Shown: positions 46,562 through 56,730, counted from the first letter of the stretch. The stretch: DNA of 64,000 nucleotides from Rhynchopus sp. YZ270_cl-10 (GCA_964035575.1 OZ037844.1:1390501-1454500), one strand, 5' to 3'. Numbers and translations are program-made. The notes: generated by a model not told the origin, from the sequence alone.

Positions 46562-48610
46562 CATGGCTTCATAAATATATTGAATATCGTCAATATATTG
46601 ATTTGGTGATGAATATTATTGATTGAATATTGAAAGTGTCAATAATATTGACTGAAAACTGTCAATATTTCAATAATATTGAAATATTGATCATATTATT
46701 GAATATTGACGTTGCAGTGCCTGCTTTTTCCTTGACGGGAGGCCATAGCTGAGAATAAGACTTGGGGACCCGGGACCCGGTTATTCTCAGTGGGACTGGG
46801 CACAATATGTCGAAAACGCTGTGAAAACGCCTGAAAGCGGGTCAGGGACCCGGGCGCGGGAGGGTGGGGGTATTCCCAGTCCCTAGTCCTGGGACTGTAC
46901 CCAGTGCCCAATACCCGTCCTAGTTCTAGTCCTGGGACAGTACCCGGGACCCGGCTTATTCTCAGCTCCCTTCCAGCCACAGAGTGGAGAGACAAAGGGT
47001 CAAACTTTTCTGTTGAAGCCATGTGCGCAACATTTCAAAGATTGTGCCATAAATCGCACATTATCACAGCCAAACTATATCATGGATAGGGTAGAGCTGT
47101 GGGCTACCGCTCGTAATTCCTAAACACTTGTGTTTAGGTTTTTAAGGTTGCTGCCCTCCCAGTACCCCCCTGGTGCACCCACCCGAAAATGCACTAAAGT
47201 GTAAGATTTTTTCGGCCTTGGAAATATTGGGCCTCAAAAATGCGGATCACCAAATCAGATCTGTGAGAGATTTGTTTTTAATTCCTATTTTCGTGTCGCG
47301 AGTTTACGTGGTAAATGCTTTAGAAACGTGCGTTCCTTAAGTACCGTATGGGCAAAACAGGCGTTTTTCACCAAAAATCGGGATTTTCGCCTTTTTGGGT
47401 GGTTTTTTGGGCCCATACCCGGCTATATGGACCGGGAAACGCGATTCTGGGGTGCTAGAACCAGGTCTAGGCCGCACAGGGGTACTTCTGTGGGCAAAAA
47501 CAACCCACAAAACCATGCACTGCGTTGTGTTCTGTGACCATTCAGGTGTTTTAGCTAGTGTACGAGGCGTTGCGATCGATTTGGTTTCGTTCTCGCTCAT
47601 CAACCACACGAGCTAGCAAAAAATATTTAGGATTCGCAAAACCAAATTTTGTCCGCGCCGCAGGCGCACGGTGCGCTACTTTTTTATGAGAGTTGCGAAC
47701 ATACATTTGAAAAATTCATCCATCCACATGTCTTTTTTTATGAGAGGATCAGTGAGTAAATAGTTCCGCTTATGGGCCCAGGAGGCTTCCCCTGGTCAGG
47801 GGTGGGGTTTGCTGCTTGGAGAGGAGGTTGTTCTGGGTACAGAACGAGAAAAAAGAGTAGTTGAAACCGTGCTAAAACGCAGTCGAGCTCATGCAAAGGG
47901 TAGGAGGTGGGTGTTCCGTACCGTAAGAGAACGGAGGCGGTTCACAACCGCTCGACGAATCACGCGACCTCTTTATACCCCAGCCTTTTTAACAGCCAAA
48001 AAAACTCTATGATTTTGCGTGTTACCGTGGGACTCTAAGGGCAATCATGGCTCAGTTCGTAAACGCGCACGTGCCATTCAATGCCATCGCGGGGGAGCGA
48101 CTTGCCTTGTGGCATCAGATGGCTCCTTAGTGGGGGGATCTACGCGGACAGTGAGGGGGGGTGGGGAACAGCATTCTCTACCTGGCTTCTGAAGAAGGGT
48201 GTCTTCCTTTGGGGCTACCGCGAAGTGCAATGCGGACTCGAGAAGTCATGTGGAATTTTGTCATAGTTGGTATCACACAAGTCGCCATATTTTTTTTGCA
48301 TTTTTTGGTCCAAAGTTCAATTACCAGTCCTGTAAATTGGGGCAATTTTTTTGTGCCTCAACTCGGGCATGTTTTTATGTGTGGTGCACGAGTTGTGTGA
48401 GGTTGGAAGATGCAGAACCAGTTTCCAAGGGGCGCAAGACCATTGTGTGAAGGAAAGTGTCAATATATTGATCAATATTTGCAAATATTGAATGGGAAAT
48501 TTACACGGTAAAAGTGTCAATATATTGAAAATTTCCTACGTGATATTGATCAATATATTGATATTGAAAAAAACGTGAAAAAAAATATTGAATATATTTA
48601 TGAAGCCATG
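46562..48610. mobile_element. 2.05-kb non-autonomous DNA element, 6-bp TSD TACTAA
   Basis: Inverted ends CATGGCTTCATAAATATATT and its inverse (continuing to AATAT with one mismatch), flanked by exact TACTAA at 46556-46561 and 48611-48616. Subterminal 100-bp zones are tandem and inverted GTCAATATATTGA motifs on both sides. The middle has no domain-bearing frame; a 224-bp region of internal palindromes is listed separately. The superfamily is not assigned. Confidence 0.85.
46747..46967. mobile_element. 221-bp GGGACCCGGG-rich foldback nested in the 2-kb element
   Basis: AGCTGAGAATAAG at the left and CTTATTCTCAGCT at the right, with GGGACCCGGGACCCGG inside each end and a central CCTGGGACTGTACCCAGTGC-type set of short inverted repeats. 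Composition (C/G-rich) contrasts sharply with the AT-rich host element, so it is a separate insertion. Confidence 0.75.
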
Positions 48611-48639
48611 TACTAAACATTTGGCAACAAGAGGAAATA

Positions 48640-48865
48640 GAATCGACGGAAGGTGCGTGTCCGCAAATTGTTTTTCATTCAGTATTTGTTTATTACCACT
48701 CACACAACTCAGTCAAGAGTTTAAAAAAAAAACACACACACAGTGTCACACACAATAAATTTGCGGAGCGATAAACGAAAAAAAAAAAAAGGTTGTTTTT
48801 TTTCTTCTCTTGTTTTCTTTTTATTTACTTTTTCCTATCCTGAAGTCAGATTCTATTTTAGTTCA
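48640..48865 (+). repeat. SR11 dispersed element
   Basis: GAATCGACGGAAGGTGCGTG, TCACTC-type stretch, then TTTGCGGAGCGATAAACGAA and CCTATCCTGAAGTCAGATTC. Same order at 22402-22570 (ACGACGGATGGTGCGTGCCC, TTTGCGGTGCGATAAACGAA, CATATCCTGAAGTCG). Confidence 0.65.
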
Positions 48866-49574
48866 TTTTTAACATTTATGATGTGTGTGCACGTGAGACA
48901 CATTTATCAAGCTTTCTTCTTTTTTTCCCTCAGTGTTTGAATCTCCTCCCCTCTCCCCTCTGAGTTAAGCTCAAATGGCATGTTCATCTTTCCAATTTTT
49001 TTTTTGAAATATTTACTTTTACTTTTTCACGTTTTGCAAAAAAAATTACTACATAAAAAGAAAGTTGGGACCATTTTTTGATCCCTCCTCCTATGCTATC
49101 AATTTATTGAATGCACATGTGGAAATACTTCTTTTGGGTTTTCTTCTTCGATAGCATGTATGTGCTATCGGAGCCTGCTCCACACATTTTATTTTCTTTT
49201 TTCTTTTTTGAAATAAAGACGTATAATGCACGCATAGTCGTCTTTCAACCTTTTGTCTTCTTCGGTGATGAAGTACGTGATGCTGGGGGCCATCTTTGTC
49301 GTAGCTGCACCCACTCGCCCTAGTCACTCTGTCTGAAAAAAAAGGCATACATTCTGTATGAAGCGCATCCTCTGGGTGTCTGTACTACTGCAGTTTTTTC
49401 AAAAAAAAAAAAAAAAAAAAAAGTAAATTGTATTGGCTTCTTCGCGCGAATAACCAAGTAGTGTTCTTATCCCCTCCTATTTTGTTTTTGTTTTTGTTTT
49501 TTTGTTTCTAGGACTCACCATGAGTGAGGCTCAAGACATTTGATTATCTTTTCTCTTTTTTTTGTTGTGCTTTC

Positions 49575-49640
49575 CGGATGGCTGGCATCGTGGAATCAGT
49601 CGGAGGTATGCCTGCATCAACAACTACCATTTTTTTTTCT
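49575..49640 (+). repeat. SR4 dispersed element
   Basis: GGATGGCTGGCATCGTGGAA, TCAGTCGGAGGTATGCCTGC, ATCAACAACTACCA and a T tract. Confidence 0.65.
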
Positions 49641-49718
49641 TCTTCGTTTGCGCTTTTAACTGCTCTTTCTTCCAGGGAAATAGCTTGGGTACTTTTGCTG
49701 GTTTCAAAACCAGAACGA

Positions 49719-50279
49719 GCTGGTTTACTGGTTTGGGGAAAAAAATAAAAAAAAAGTGGGATTCGGGATTCAGTTTTTCGCCTCCCCCCTGCACCACTTT
49801 CTTCACAGAAGAAAGCCTCACACGTAAGCGAACCCCTAAAAAGGGTGCATTGAGTGACTCTGTGGTGTAAAAAGCTACATTTTTTGCACCATACCCTAAT
49901 TTTTTTTCGCCTGCGGCGCCACTTGATATTATTTTTTTTGCTCCGCAAAAAAATAGAGTTTACAATGGCTAAAGGGATTCCCTTGCATTTTGCAGCCAAA
50001 CAAAATGCAACTTGGCCAAAGCTGCAAAAAGTTGACCGTTTTTTCAAAATGACCCACCGTTGCAACAGCCCCTGCTTCTGGAAGACGTATTGATTTATAC
50101 GGTTAGTGGAACGTAAGGTGCAAGACCAAGCTCCGTTAACAAAGGATTATATCCCGTTTTCTTTGTCTCGCAAACCTTACCCTGTACCTCTCCACTCTGG
50201 CTGTCAGGGAGGCGCGCGCGAAGCGCGCGACGACCGCTTTCAACTGGGGAATTTTTTTTTTCTAAACCAGCAAACCAGC
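49719..50279. mobile_element. 561-bp element with inverted ends
   Basis: Left GCTGGTTTACTGGTTTGGGG then AAAA; right end the inverse of GCTGGTTTGCTGGTTTAGAA. Contains an SR12 copy (49848-49922) and CGCGCGCGAAGCGCGCG. TSD not clear. Confidence 0.65.
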
Positions 50280-50758
50280 AACATTTGAAAAGTGCACCTT
50301 TCAAGCTACTACCCTGCTTTCTTCTGCTTACTTTCAAAAAAAAAAAGACACGCACTGTGTCACATCACAACTACGGCATATCCCATACCAAAAGAGATTG
50401 CCTAAAAACACTGATATCGAACGCACATCGACCCCGATGAGTTATCTATTGTAATTTCTGTATTTATGATCATTCCTTTTTTTTTTTTACTTTTTTATTG
50501 TTTCTCACTGAGATGCGTTTGTAGCACGTTTCGACTACTCTTCTTTTTTTTCTTCTTTTTTTTTGCTCTCCCTTCAGGAATACCATTGAAGCCCGCCACG
50601 CACACACCTTTTTTTAATTTTTATGTACACCGAATGTTTCAACTACACACTTCCACGTAATTTCTTTTTTTCAAAAAAACAAAAAAAATAAAATAAAGCG
50701 GTCGTCCTACCGATGTGCTGCCCTCCTTTTTTTTTTTTTGCTTTGTTTTGTGACCAAG

Positions 50759-50800
50759 GTGCCTAAGCATGAGAGGCTTAGGGTCATCTTGTAAACCTTT
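50759..50800 (+). repeat. SR1 element
   Basis: GTGCCTAAGCATGAGAGGCT, TAGGGTCATCTTGTAAACC. First stem perfect. Preceded by TGTGACCAAG. Confidence 0.7.
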
Positions 50801-51239
50801 TTTTTTTTTTTGTGTCCAGGCTCCCTTGTGGGCTAGATGAGGGGGCGTAGCCCTGTTGTCATGCTCACTGTGCGAAAATCGCTATCGAAAAAAGAAAAAC
50901 AAAAAATCAAGGATACGCACACTGTCTTTGGTATTGCTCTACTGAGATAAAACACTTTATTTTTACGGAGGAATTTTTTTTTTTTCGTAGCAGTTTTGTT
51001 TTGGGCGGAAATTTTGTTTAACCACTAGTTCGTCTAGTAGTGAGGCAAGGGTAATTAGGTCGGCCATACCAAAAGCAACGTACCTACCTGAGGTTCATCG
51101 TAGGCGTATTTGATGTGGGTAGCGTACCAACTAAACAAAAGACGAGGTGTTCATTATTTTCTACAAAAAAAACAAAAAAACGGCCCCAAACCAGAGGCCT
51201 ATTCTTGAGAGTGTTTTCTTGTTCTTCTTTCTGGTTGGT

Positions 51240-51280
51240 GAATACTGCCCGCATGGGCGGCTACACTAAACCAACTAAGT
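51240..51280 (+). repeat. SR6 structured element, diverged
   Basis: GAATACTGCCCGCATGGGCG then GCTACACTAAACCAACTAAG. The stem is CTGCCC/GGGCGG, paired through different bases than the other copies. Confidence 0.7.
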
Positions 51281-51536
51281 CTTATTAAAACCCCCTCCCT
51301 CTTGGTGTTCAGAACCAGACAGGAACGGTACTAGTAGAAGCACAGGGGAGAAGTACAGGGAAGGTGGGTTCCGATCAACACCAGCTCCTTTTGTTTTTTT
51401 GTTGCTCTGTCTCAAGGCGGATGCAGGCTATGTCTCGTCTGCTCAAGATATTGTCCTTGCGAAGGGATTTCTTTTTCTTTTTCTTTTTTTTGCGACCTTT
51501 TTTTTTTGTGTTTGATTTTTTTTTTTCTTTTCTGTT

Positions 51537-51636
51537 ATTGACCGCAGGGTACTTTGTGCTTTCATCCAGATGGATGGCATCGTACAGTGGGTCAGTCGGA
51601 GGTGTGCCTGCATCAATAACAACTACCATTTTTGCA
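51537..51636 (+). repeat. SR4 dispersed element, complete
   Basis: TTGACCGCAGGGTACTTTGT, TTCATCCAGATGGATGGCAT, CGTACAGTGGGTCAGTCGGA, GGTGTGCCTGCATCAATAAC, AACTACCA and a T tract. SR1 follows about 45 bp on. Confidence 0.75.
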
Positions 51637-51681
51637 CGTTTTCGCGCAATTCGTTGCTGCGCGATAACGAATGTGATCAAG

Positions 51682-51755
51682 GTGACTAATCACGAAAACA
51701 TTAAGTAATCTAATCAGACTAAGCACAAGAGGCTTAGGGTCATCTTATAAACTTT
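51682..51755 (+). repeat. SR1 element, compound form
   Basis: GTGACTAATCACGAAAACAT, TAATCTAATCAGACTAAGCA, CAAGAGGCTTAGGGTCATCT, TATAAACTTTTC. Shares the compound junction with 35315-35410 and the leader GCGATAACGAATGTGATC with 34110. Confidence 0.75.
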
Positions 51756-52287
51756 TCTTTTTTCTTTTTTTTCTATTAGATAGCAAATCCTGTACATAAT
51801 TTGATGCAAACCTGCACAAATGTGTCTACAATTGAGGCACATTTATCCCTTCAATTTATGTCATTGGAACATTATCACCCCTCCCCCCCCGAGCCTCACA
51901 CCTCACTTATGAGACATACCCTTATGTGCTTCCCCCGTCTACTTACTGTGAGGGTCACCCCATCTGGTTCAAACCAGAGAGCTATCGTGAACACCTGAGC
52001 TGACCAATGAAGTACAGGGTATCTTTTTTTCAAGGTTGACGTAAGAAAGACTTAGGTTATCAATCTGATGATCTTTTTCTTTTTTCTTGCGTGTCAGTGC
52101 GACGCAGTTGTCTGAAGATTTTCCAGGACATAGCCTTCCGTCTAGATGTGTGTGCATGTGAGGCGCACTTATCTTGAAATTTTTTTTTTTCTTTTTTTCG
52201 TTGCAAGTTCCTTTATAGAGAAGTGACGTGGACTGAAATATCTGTCTTGTCAACAGAGAAAGAGAAAAAAATTAAGAAGTGGAAAAG

Positions 52288-52340
52288 TGGAGCTCATCCT
52301 CGGGTGTGGGGACTAAAACAACTCTAAGTTTTCAAAAAAG
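52288..52340 (+). repeat. SR5 tail
   Basis: GTGGAGCTCATCCTCGGGTG, GGGACTAAAACAACTCTAAG, TTTTC then an A tract; the body is absent. Confidence 0.55.
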
Positions 52341-53523
52341 AGGAAAGCAAGGTGGGAACAGTGCGTGGCAGATAGTACAACACGATTTCCAACAATTTTT
52401 TTTCATGATGAAAAAAAAAGTAAGAAGTAATCGTAAGAGCTTAACCTCTCAATAGTTATATTTTGGGGTGTGCTCATTTTGGTGTCTATCTTCGATAACT
52501 CTTTCAGCAAAAAAAAAAAATAGCGTTTTTGTTTCTTTTTCTTTTTGTAGTCTTCTGTTATTTTTGGAAATTATTTTTTCCAATTTTTTGTGTGTGCCTT
52601 TTTTTCGTTCGATTTTTGTTTTTTTTCTTCTTATTTTGTTTCTTTTTTTTTCTTTTTCTTCTTTTCTTTGAAACATAGAAGACATGCGATGATATATGAT
52701 GTAGGATATGTTTGAGATCAGTCGTGGGTTTGCACCCCTTGCTCGGTATATTAACCATTTGTGTGTATTTTGCTTTTGTTAGATTCGTGCGCGGAGAGTC
52801 ACCTGCATCTGACAACAAAATTCTTTTCTTTTCTTTTTTTTTTGGTGAGTAGTTTCTTCTTCTTCTTTTTCTTTTTCTTCTTTTTTTTCGTTTTCTGCTC
52901 TTGCGTGAGAGAAACTGCCGCACAAGCTATTTCTCTTTTGCTCACCTGATACGGGGTCTTGCTCTTGAGCGCGTTAGGCACGACTCGCTCACGCCTCGCA
53001 CCCGTTCTCCCCTATCCCCTCCTCCCTCTTTCACCGGCTAGTCTATTGAGGAGCCGTTTTGCGTGGTGGAACATATGTTACGTTTTTTTAAAGATGTGTG
53101 CATGAAAGGCATAGCGTGCATGTAAATATGTTGGACCGTAATAATGTTGCAACGAACGAGCGTTTTTTCTGCAGTTCTAACATTATTACATTGACGGTAT
53201 ATCTTACAGCGTTTCCCCCCTTTTTCTGTCGTTGTTATAGTACATAGTGGTGCACAAAGACCTGTGGGGAGGCTAAAGGCCACCTCGTTCCCTCCCTTCG
53301 AACACAGAACAGATGGCATCGCTGAAGAAGCAACAAGATTCGTAGTGGTGAGAGCGTGCCAGTGGTATTCTGTATGGATGCGGAAAGTCACACCAGGTCG
53401 CCATCGATGGACAAAAAGAAAAAGAAAAGAAAAAAAAGAAAATGGTCATTTTTTTGGGAAAAACGAAAGAAATAACAAATCATGAAACCAGAGAACGTTT
53501 TCTACGAAATCAAATGATAATGC

Positions 53524-53633
53524 CTCCTTTGTCTCCTTTGTCTCCTTTGTGTCCTTTGTGTCCCTCCTCCCCACCTCACAATCCACGCATAAAAAGGAAA
53601 ACCACAACACACATTAACGAGAAGTTCAAAACC
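53524..53633 (+). promoter_or_regulatory. Core promoter and 5' leader of ANK3
   Basis: Four CCTTTGT(C/G)T repeats, GTCCCTCCTCCCCACCTCAC, TATA-like CATAAAAAGG at 53588-53597 and the family leader to the ATG, 46 bp away. Homology to ANK1 begins about here, so this is the 5' breakpoint of the copy. Confidence 0.65.
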
Positions 53634-56501
53634 ATGTCGAAGCGACACGCAGACAGCACACCTGACGAGAAGGCACCAAAGAGAAGAAAGCTTTCAGACT
53701 CGGTCTTGGTGGAGGCTGCCAGGAACGGCGACACGACTGCCGTGCGGGTGGGACTTGAGAAGCTCATCCCAGACACAGACAGCAAAAGGGTTGCCTTCGA
53801 TGCTGTGCACGAGGCATGCAGAGGGAACCACGATGAATGCCTCGCACTGCTTCTTCCGTATGTTGAGACAACGCAGATGGGCTTCGGGATGCTGCTGAGT
53901 GAGTGCATCCACGCAGACCACACTGCGTGCACGGAGGTCCTCTTGCAGCATTGGAAGTCAGTCTGCAGCAACGTTGCGTTTGTCCCACACGGGCATAAGG
54001 TAGACATCGACGGTAAGACACCTCGTCCCTGTCCAGCCATGTGGGCGGACCCTGCAGTGTGTCAGGTGCTCATTGATGCAGGGGTAGACATCGAGACAAA
54101 GGATGAGAATGGACGTCCACCTCTTCTCAGGGCAAGCATTTCAGGCAAGATCGCAACTGTGAAGATGTTGGTCGAAGCAGGTGCGGGAGTGTGTGCCACA
54201 GACAACAGTGGAGACACATGTCTTATCCTTGCGTCACGTTTTGGACACACCGAGACTGTGCGCTATCTTGTGGGCTTGAAGGATGTGGACGTGAATCAAG
54301 TACATGGGAAGGACGGTTTCACGTCGTTGCACTACGCAGGGCAGCAAGGACCTGGCGATGTGGTGGAGGTGCTCATTGATGCAGGGGCAGACGTCGAGGC
54401 AAACCAGAATGGGTGGTCACCTCTGCTGTTGGCAAGCAGTTCAGGGCATCTCGATATTGTGAAGATGTTGGTCCAAGCAGGTGCGAGAGTGTGTATCACA
54501 AACAACGAAAGGCGCACATGTCTTTCCCTTGCTGCGTATTTTGGACACACCGAGACTGTGCGCTATCTTGTGGGCTTGAAGGATGTGGACGTGAATCACG
54601 CAGAGAACAAAAGTTGCACAGTGTTACACTGCGCAGTGCAGGAAGGGCATAGGTCTGTGGTACAGGTGCTCATTGATGCAGGGGTAGACATCGAGGCGAA
54701 GAACGATGTTGGTCGTTCACCTCTGCTGTTTGCAAGCAGTTTAGGTCATCTCGATATTGTGAAGATGTTGGTCGAAGCAGGTGCGGACGTGTGCGTCACA
54801 GACAATGAAGGTGACACGTGTCTGATGCTTGCGACGTATTGTGGACACACCGAGACTGTGCGCTATCTTGTGGGCTTGAAGGATGTGGAAGTGAATCACG
54901 CAGAGAACAACGGCTGGACTGCGTTGCACCTCACGGTGGAGCTAAAGCTTCCCGGTGTGGTGCAGGTGCTCATTGATGCAGGGGCAGACGTCGAGGCACA
55001 GGACACAGATGGGCTTTCACCTCTGCTGTTTGCAAGCAGCTCAGGTCATCTCGATATTGTGAAGATGTTGGTCGAAGCAGGTGCGGTGTGTGTCACAAAC
55101 AACAATGATGCCACGTGTCTGATGCTTGCGTCACATTCTGGACACACCGAGACTGTGCGCTTTCTTGCGGGCTTGAAGGATGTGGATGTGAATCAAGTAC
55201 ATGAGAAGGACGGTTTCACGGCGTTGCACTGCGCAGGGCAGCAAGGACGTGGCGATGTGGTGGAGGTGCTCATTGATGCAGGTGCAGACATCGAGGCGAA
55301 GAACGATGTTGGTCGTTCACCTCTGCTGTTTGCAAGCAGCTCAGGTCATCTCGATATTGTGAAGATGTTGGTCAAAGCAGGTGCGGGAGTGTGTGTCACA
55401 GACAACGAAGGTGACACGTGTCTTATCTTTGCGACGTATTTTGGACACACCGAGACTGTGCGCTATCTTGTGGGCTTGAAGGATGTGGACGTGAATCACG
55501 CAGACAACAACGGTTTCGCTCCGTTGTTCGTCGCAGTGCAGGAAGGACATGGTGATGTGGTGCAGGTGCTCATTGCTGCAGGGGCAGACATCGAGGCGAA
55601 GAACAAGGTTGGTCGTTCACCTCTGCTGTTGGCTAGCAGTTTAGGTAATCTCGATATTGTGAAGATGTTGGTCGAAGCAGGTGCGGGAGTGTGTGTCACA
55701 GACAACGAAGGTGACACGTGTCTTATCCTTGCGACGTATTGTGGACACACCGAGACTGTGCGCTATCTTGTTGGCTTGCCGGATGTGGACGTGAATCAGC
55801 AAGGAATGAATCACCAAACTGCGTTGCATATTGCGGTGCACAGTGCAGTGGACGAAGGACATCGTGATGTGATGCAGGTGCTCATTGATGCAGGGGCAGA
55901 CATCGAAGAAAAGGACGAGAACAGAGCTTCACCTCTGCTGTTTGCAAGCAGGTCAGGTCATCTCGATATTGTGAAGATGTTGGTCGAAGCAGGTGCCGGG
56001 GTGTGTGTCACAAACAAGAACGGACTCACGTGTCTTATCCTTGCGTCTGCCCGTGGACACACCGAGACTGTGCGCTATCTCGTTGGCTTGAAGGAGCTGG
56101 ATGTGAATAGCGCAGATAAAAGCGGCCACACTGCGTTGCACCACGCGGTAGAGCAAAATCGTTGCGATGTGGTGAAGGTGCTCATTGCTGCAGGGGTAGA
56201 CATAGAGTTGAAGAACAAGGTTGGTGGCAATTTCCCTCTGCTCGTGGCAAGTGGTTTAGGGCATCTCGATATTGTGAAGATGTTGGTCGAAGCAGGTGCG
56301 GACGTGTGCGTCACAGACAACAAAGGAGATACGTGTCTTATCCTTGCGATACAGGAAGGACATGCCGATGTACTGAAGGTGCTCATTGATGCAGGTGCAG
56401 ACTTCGAGAAAAAGGACAGCTTGGGACGTTCACCTCTGCTCTTGGCTAGTACTTCAGGGCATCTCGATATTGTGAGGTTATTGGTCAAAGCAGGTGCGTG
56501 A
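53634..56501 (+). CDS. Ankyrin-repeat protein, family member 3 (ANK3), longest array, lacks the C-terminal cap
   Basis: 955 residues; same start, KRRK patch and N-terminal domain as ANK1. The linker after FVPHG is HKVDIDGKTPRP. It carries about eight three-ankyrin units of about 300 bp in DNA; neighbouring units are highly alike, consistent with recent unequal exchange or gene conversion. The protein stops in mid-repeat at LVKAGA: relative to sister repeats a G-to-T change makes TGA and two bases are missing just after, and homology to the family ends at about 56514. The cap (CRECCRLLS) of ANK1 and ANK2 is therefore absent. A stable but truncated product is likely, as ankyrin stacks tolerate this; whether it is functional is unknown. 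The promoter is intact. The next gene, a DUF4116 protein with a related promoter, begins 405 bp on. Confidence 0.88.
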   Translation: MSKRHADSTPDEKAPKRRKLSDSVLVEAARNGDTTAVRVGLEKLIPDTDSKRVAFDAVHEACRGNHDECLALLLPYVETTQMGFGMLLSECIHADHTACTEVLLQHWKSVCSNVAFVPHGHKVDIDGKTPRPCPAMWADPAVCQVLIDAGVDIETKDENGRPPLLRASISGKIATVKMLVEAGAGVCATDNSGDTCLILASRFGHTETVRYLVGLKDVDVNQVHGKDGFTSLHYAGQQGPGDVVEVLIDAGADVEANQNGWSPLLLASSSGHLDIVKMLVQAGARVCITNNERRTCLSLAAYFGHTETVRYLVGLKDVDVNHAENKSCTVLHCAVQEGHRSVVQVLIDAGVDIEAKNDVGRSPLLFASSLGHLDIVKMLVEAGADVCVTDNEGDTCLMLATYCGHTETVRYLVGLKDVEVNHAENNGWTALHLTVELKLPGVVQVLIDAGADVEAQDTDGLSPLLFASSSGHLDIVKMLVEAGAVCVTNNNDATCLMLASHSGHTETVRFLAGLKDVDVNQVHEKDGFTALHCAGQQGRGDVVEVLIDAGADIEAKNDVGRSPLLFASSSGHLDIVKMLVKAGAGVCVTDNEGDTCLIFATYFGHTETVRYLVGLKDVDVNHADNNGFAPLFVAVQEGHGDVVQVLIAAGADIEAKNKVGRSPLLLASSLGNLDIVKMLVEAGAGVCVTDNEGDTCLILATYCGHTETVRYLVGLPDVDVNQQGMNHQTALHIAVHSAVDEGHRDVMQVLIDAGADIEEKDENRASPLLFASRSGHLDIVKMLVEAGAGVCVTNKNGLTCLILASARGHTETVRYLVGLKELDVNSADKSGHTALHHAVEQNRCDVVKVLIAAGVDIELKNKVGGNFPLLVASGLGHLDIVKMLVEAGADVCVTDNKGDTCLILAIQEGHADVLKVLIDAGADFEKKDSLGRSPLLLASTSGHLDIVRLLVKAGA

Positions 56502-56730
56502 GTGTGTCACAGACGATCGAACCAGAGTTATCATTTTTTTCTCGTGTCCGAGGTCAGCCTCGGCTCTGAACCATACTCTTTTTAGTAAGGAGCGACACCA
56601 TGTGAATGTCAGAGGTGCATATATTTCACGCTCAGGGTGAGAAGTCTTGGCGACGTCTGTGTACCAATACGTCTGGAAATGAAGTTCACTCTCTTCGGAC
56701 GCCGTGTGTCTTGCTTTCCTTTACCTTGGT

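Larger units (their letters stand above)
39322..53523. other. Gene desert 2 (14.2 kb) of transposon remnants and dispersed repeats
   Basis: Same character as desert 1; no frame has a recognisable domain. Separate elements are listed. 39600-40160, 41640-41890, 44780-45700, 50300-50740 and 52350-53520 hold mostly homopolymer tracts and low-complexity sequence, and I identify nothing else there. Confidence 0.6.

Noticed and set aside
47809-48012. Basic 67-codon frame inside the 2-kb TIR element as a possible transposase remnant
   Set aside because: No catalytic or DNA-binding motif; too short to judge.
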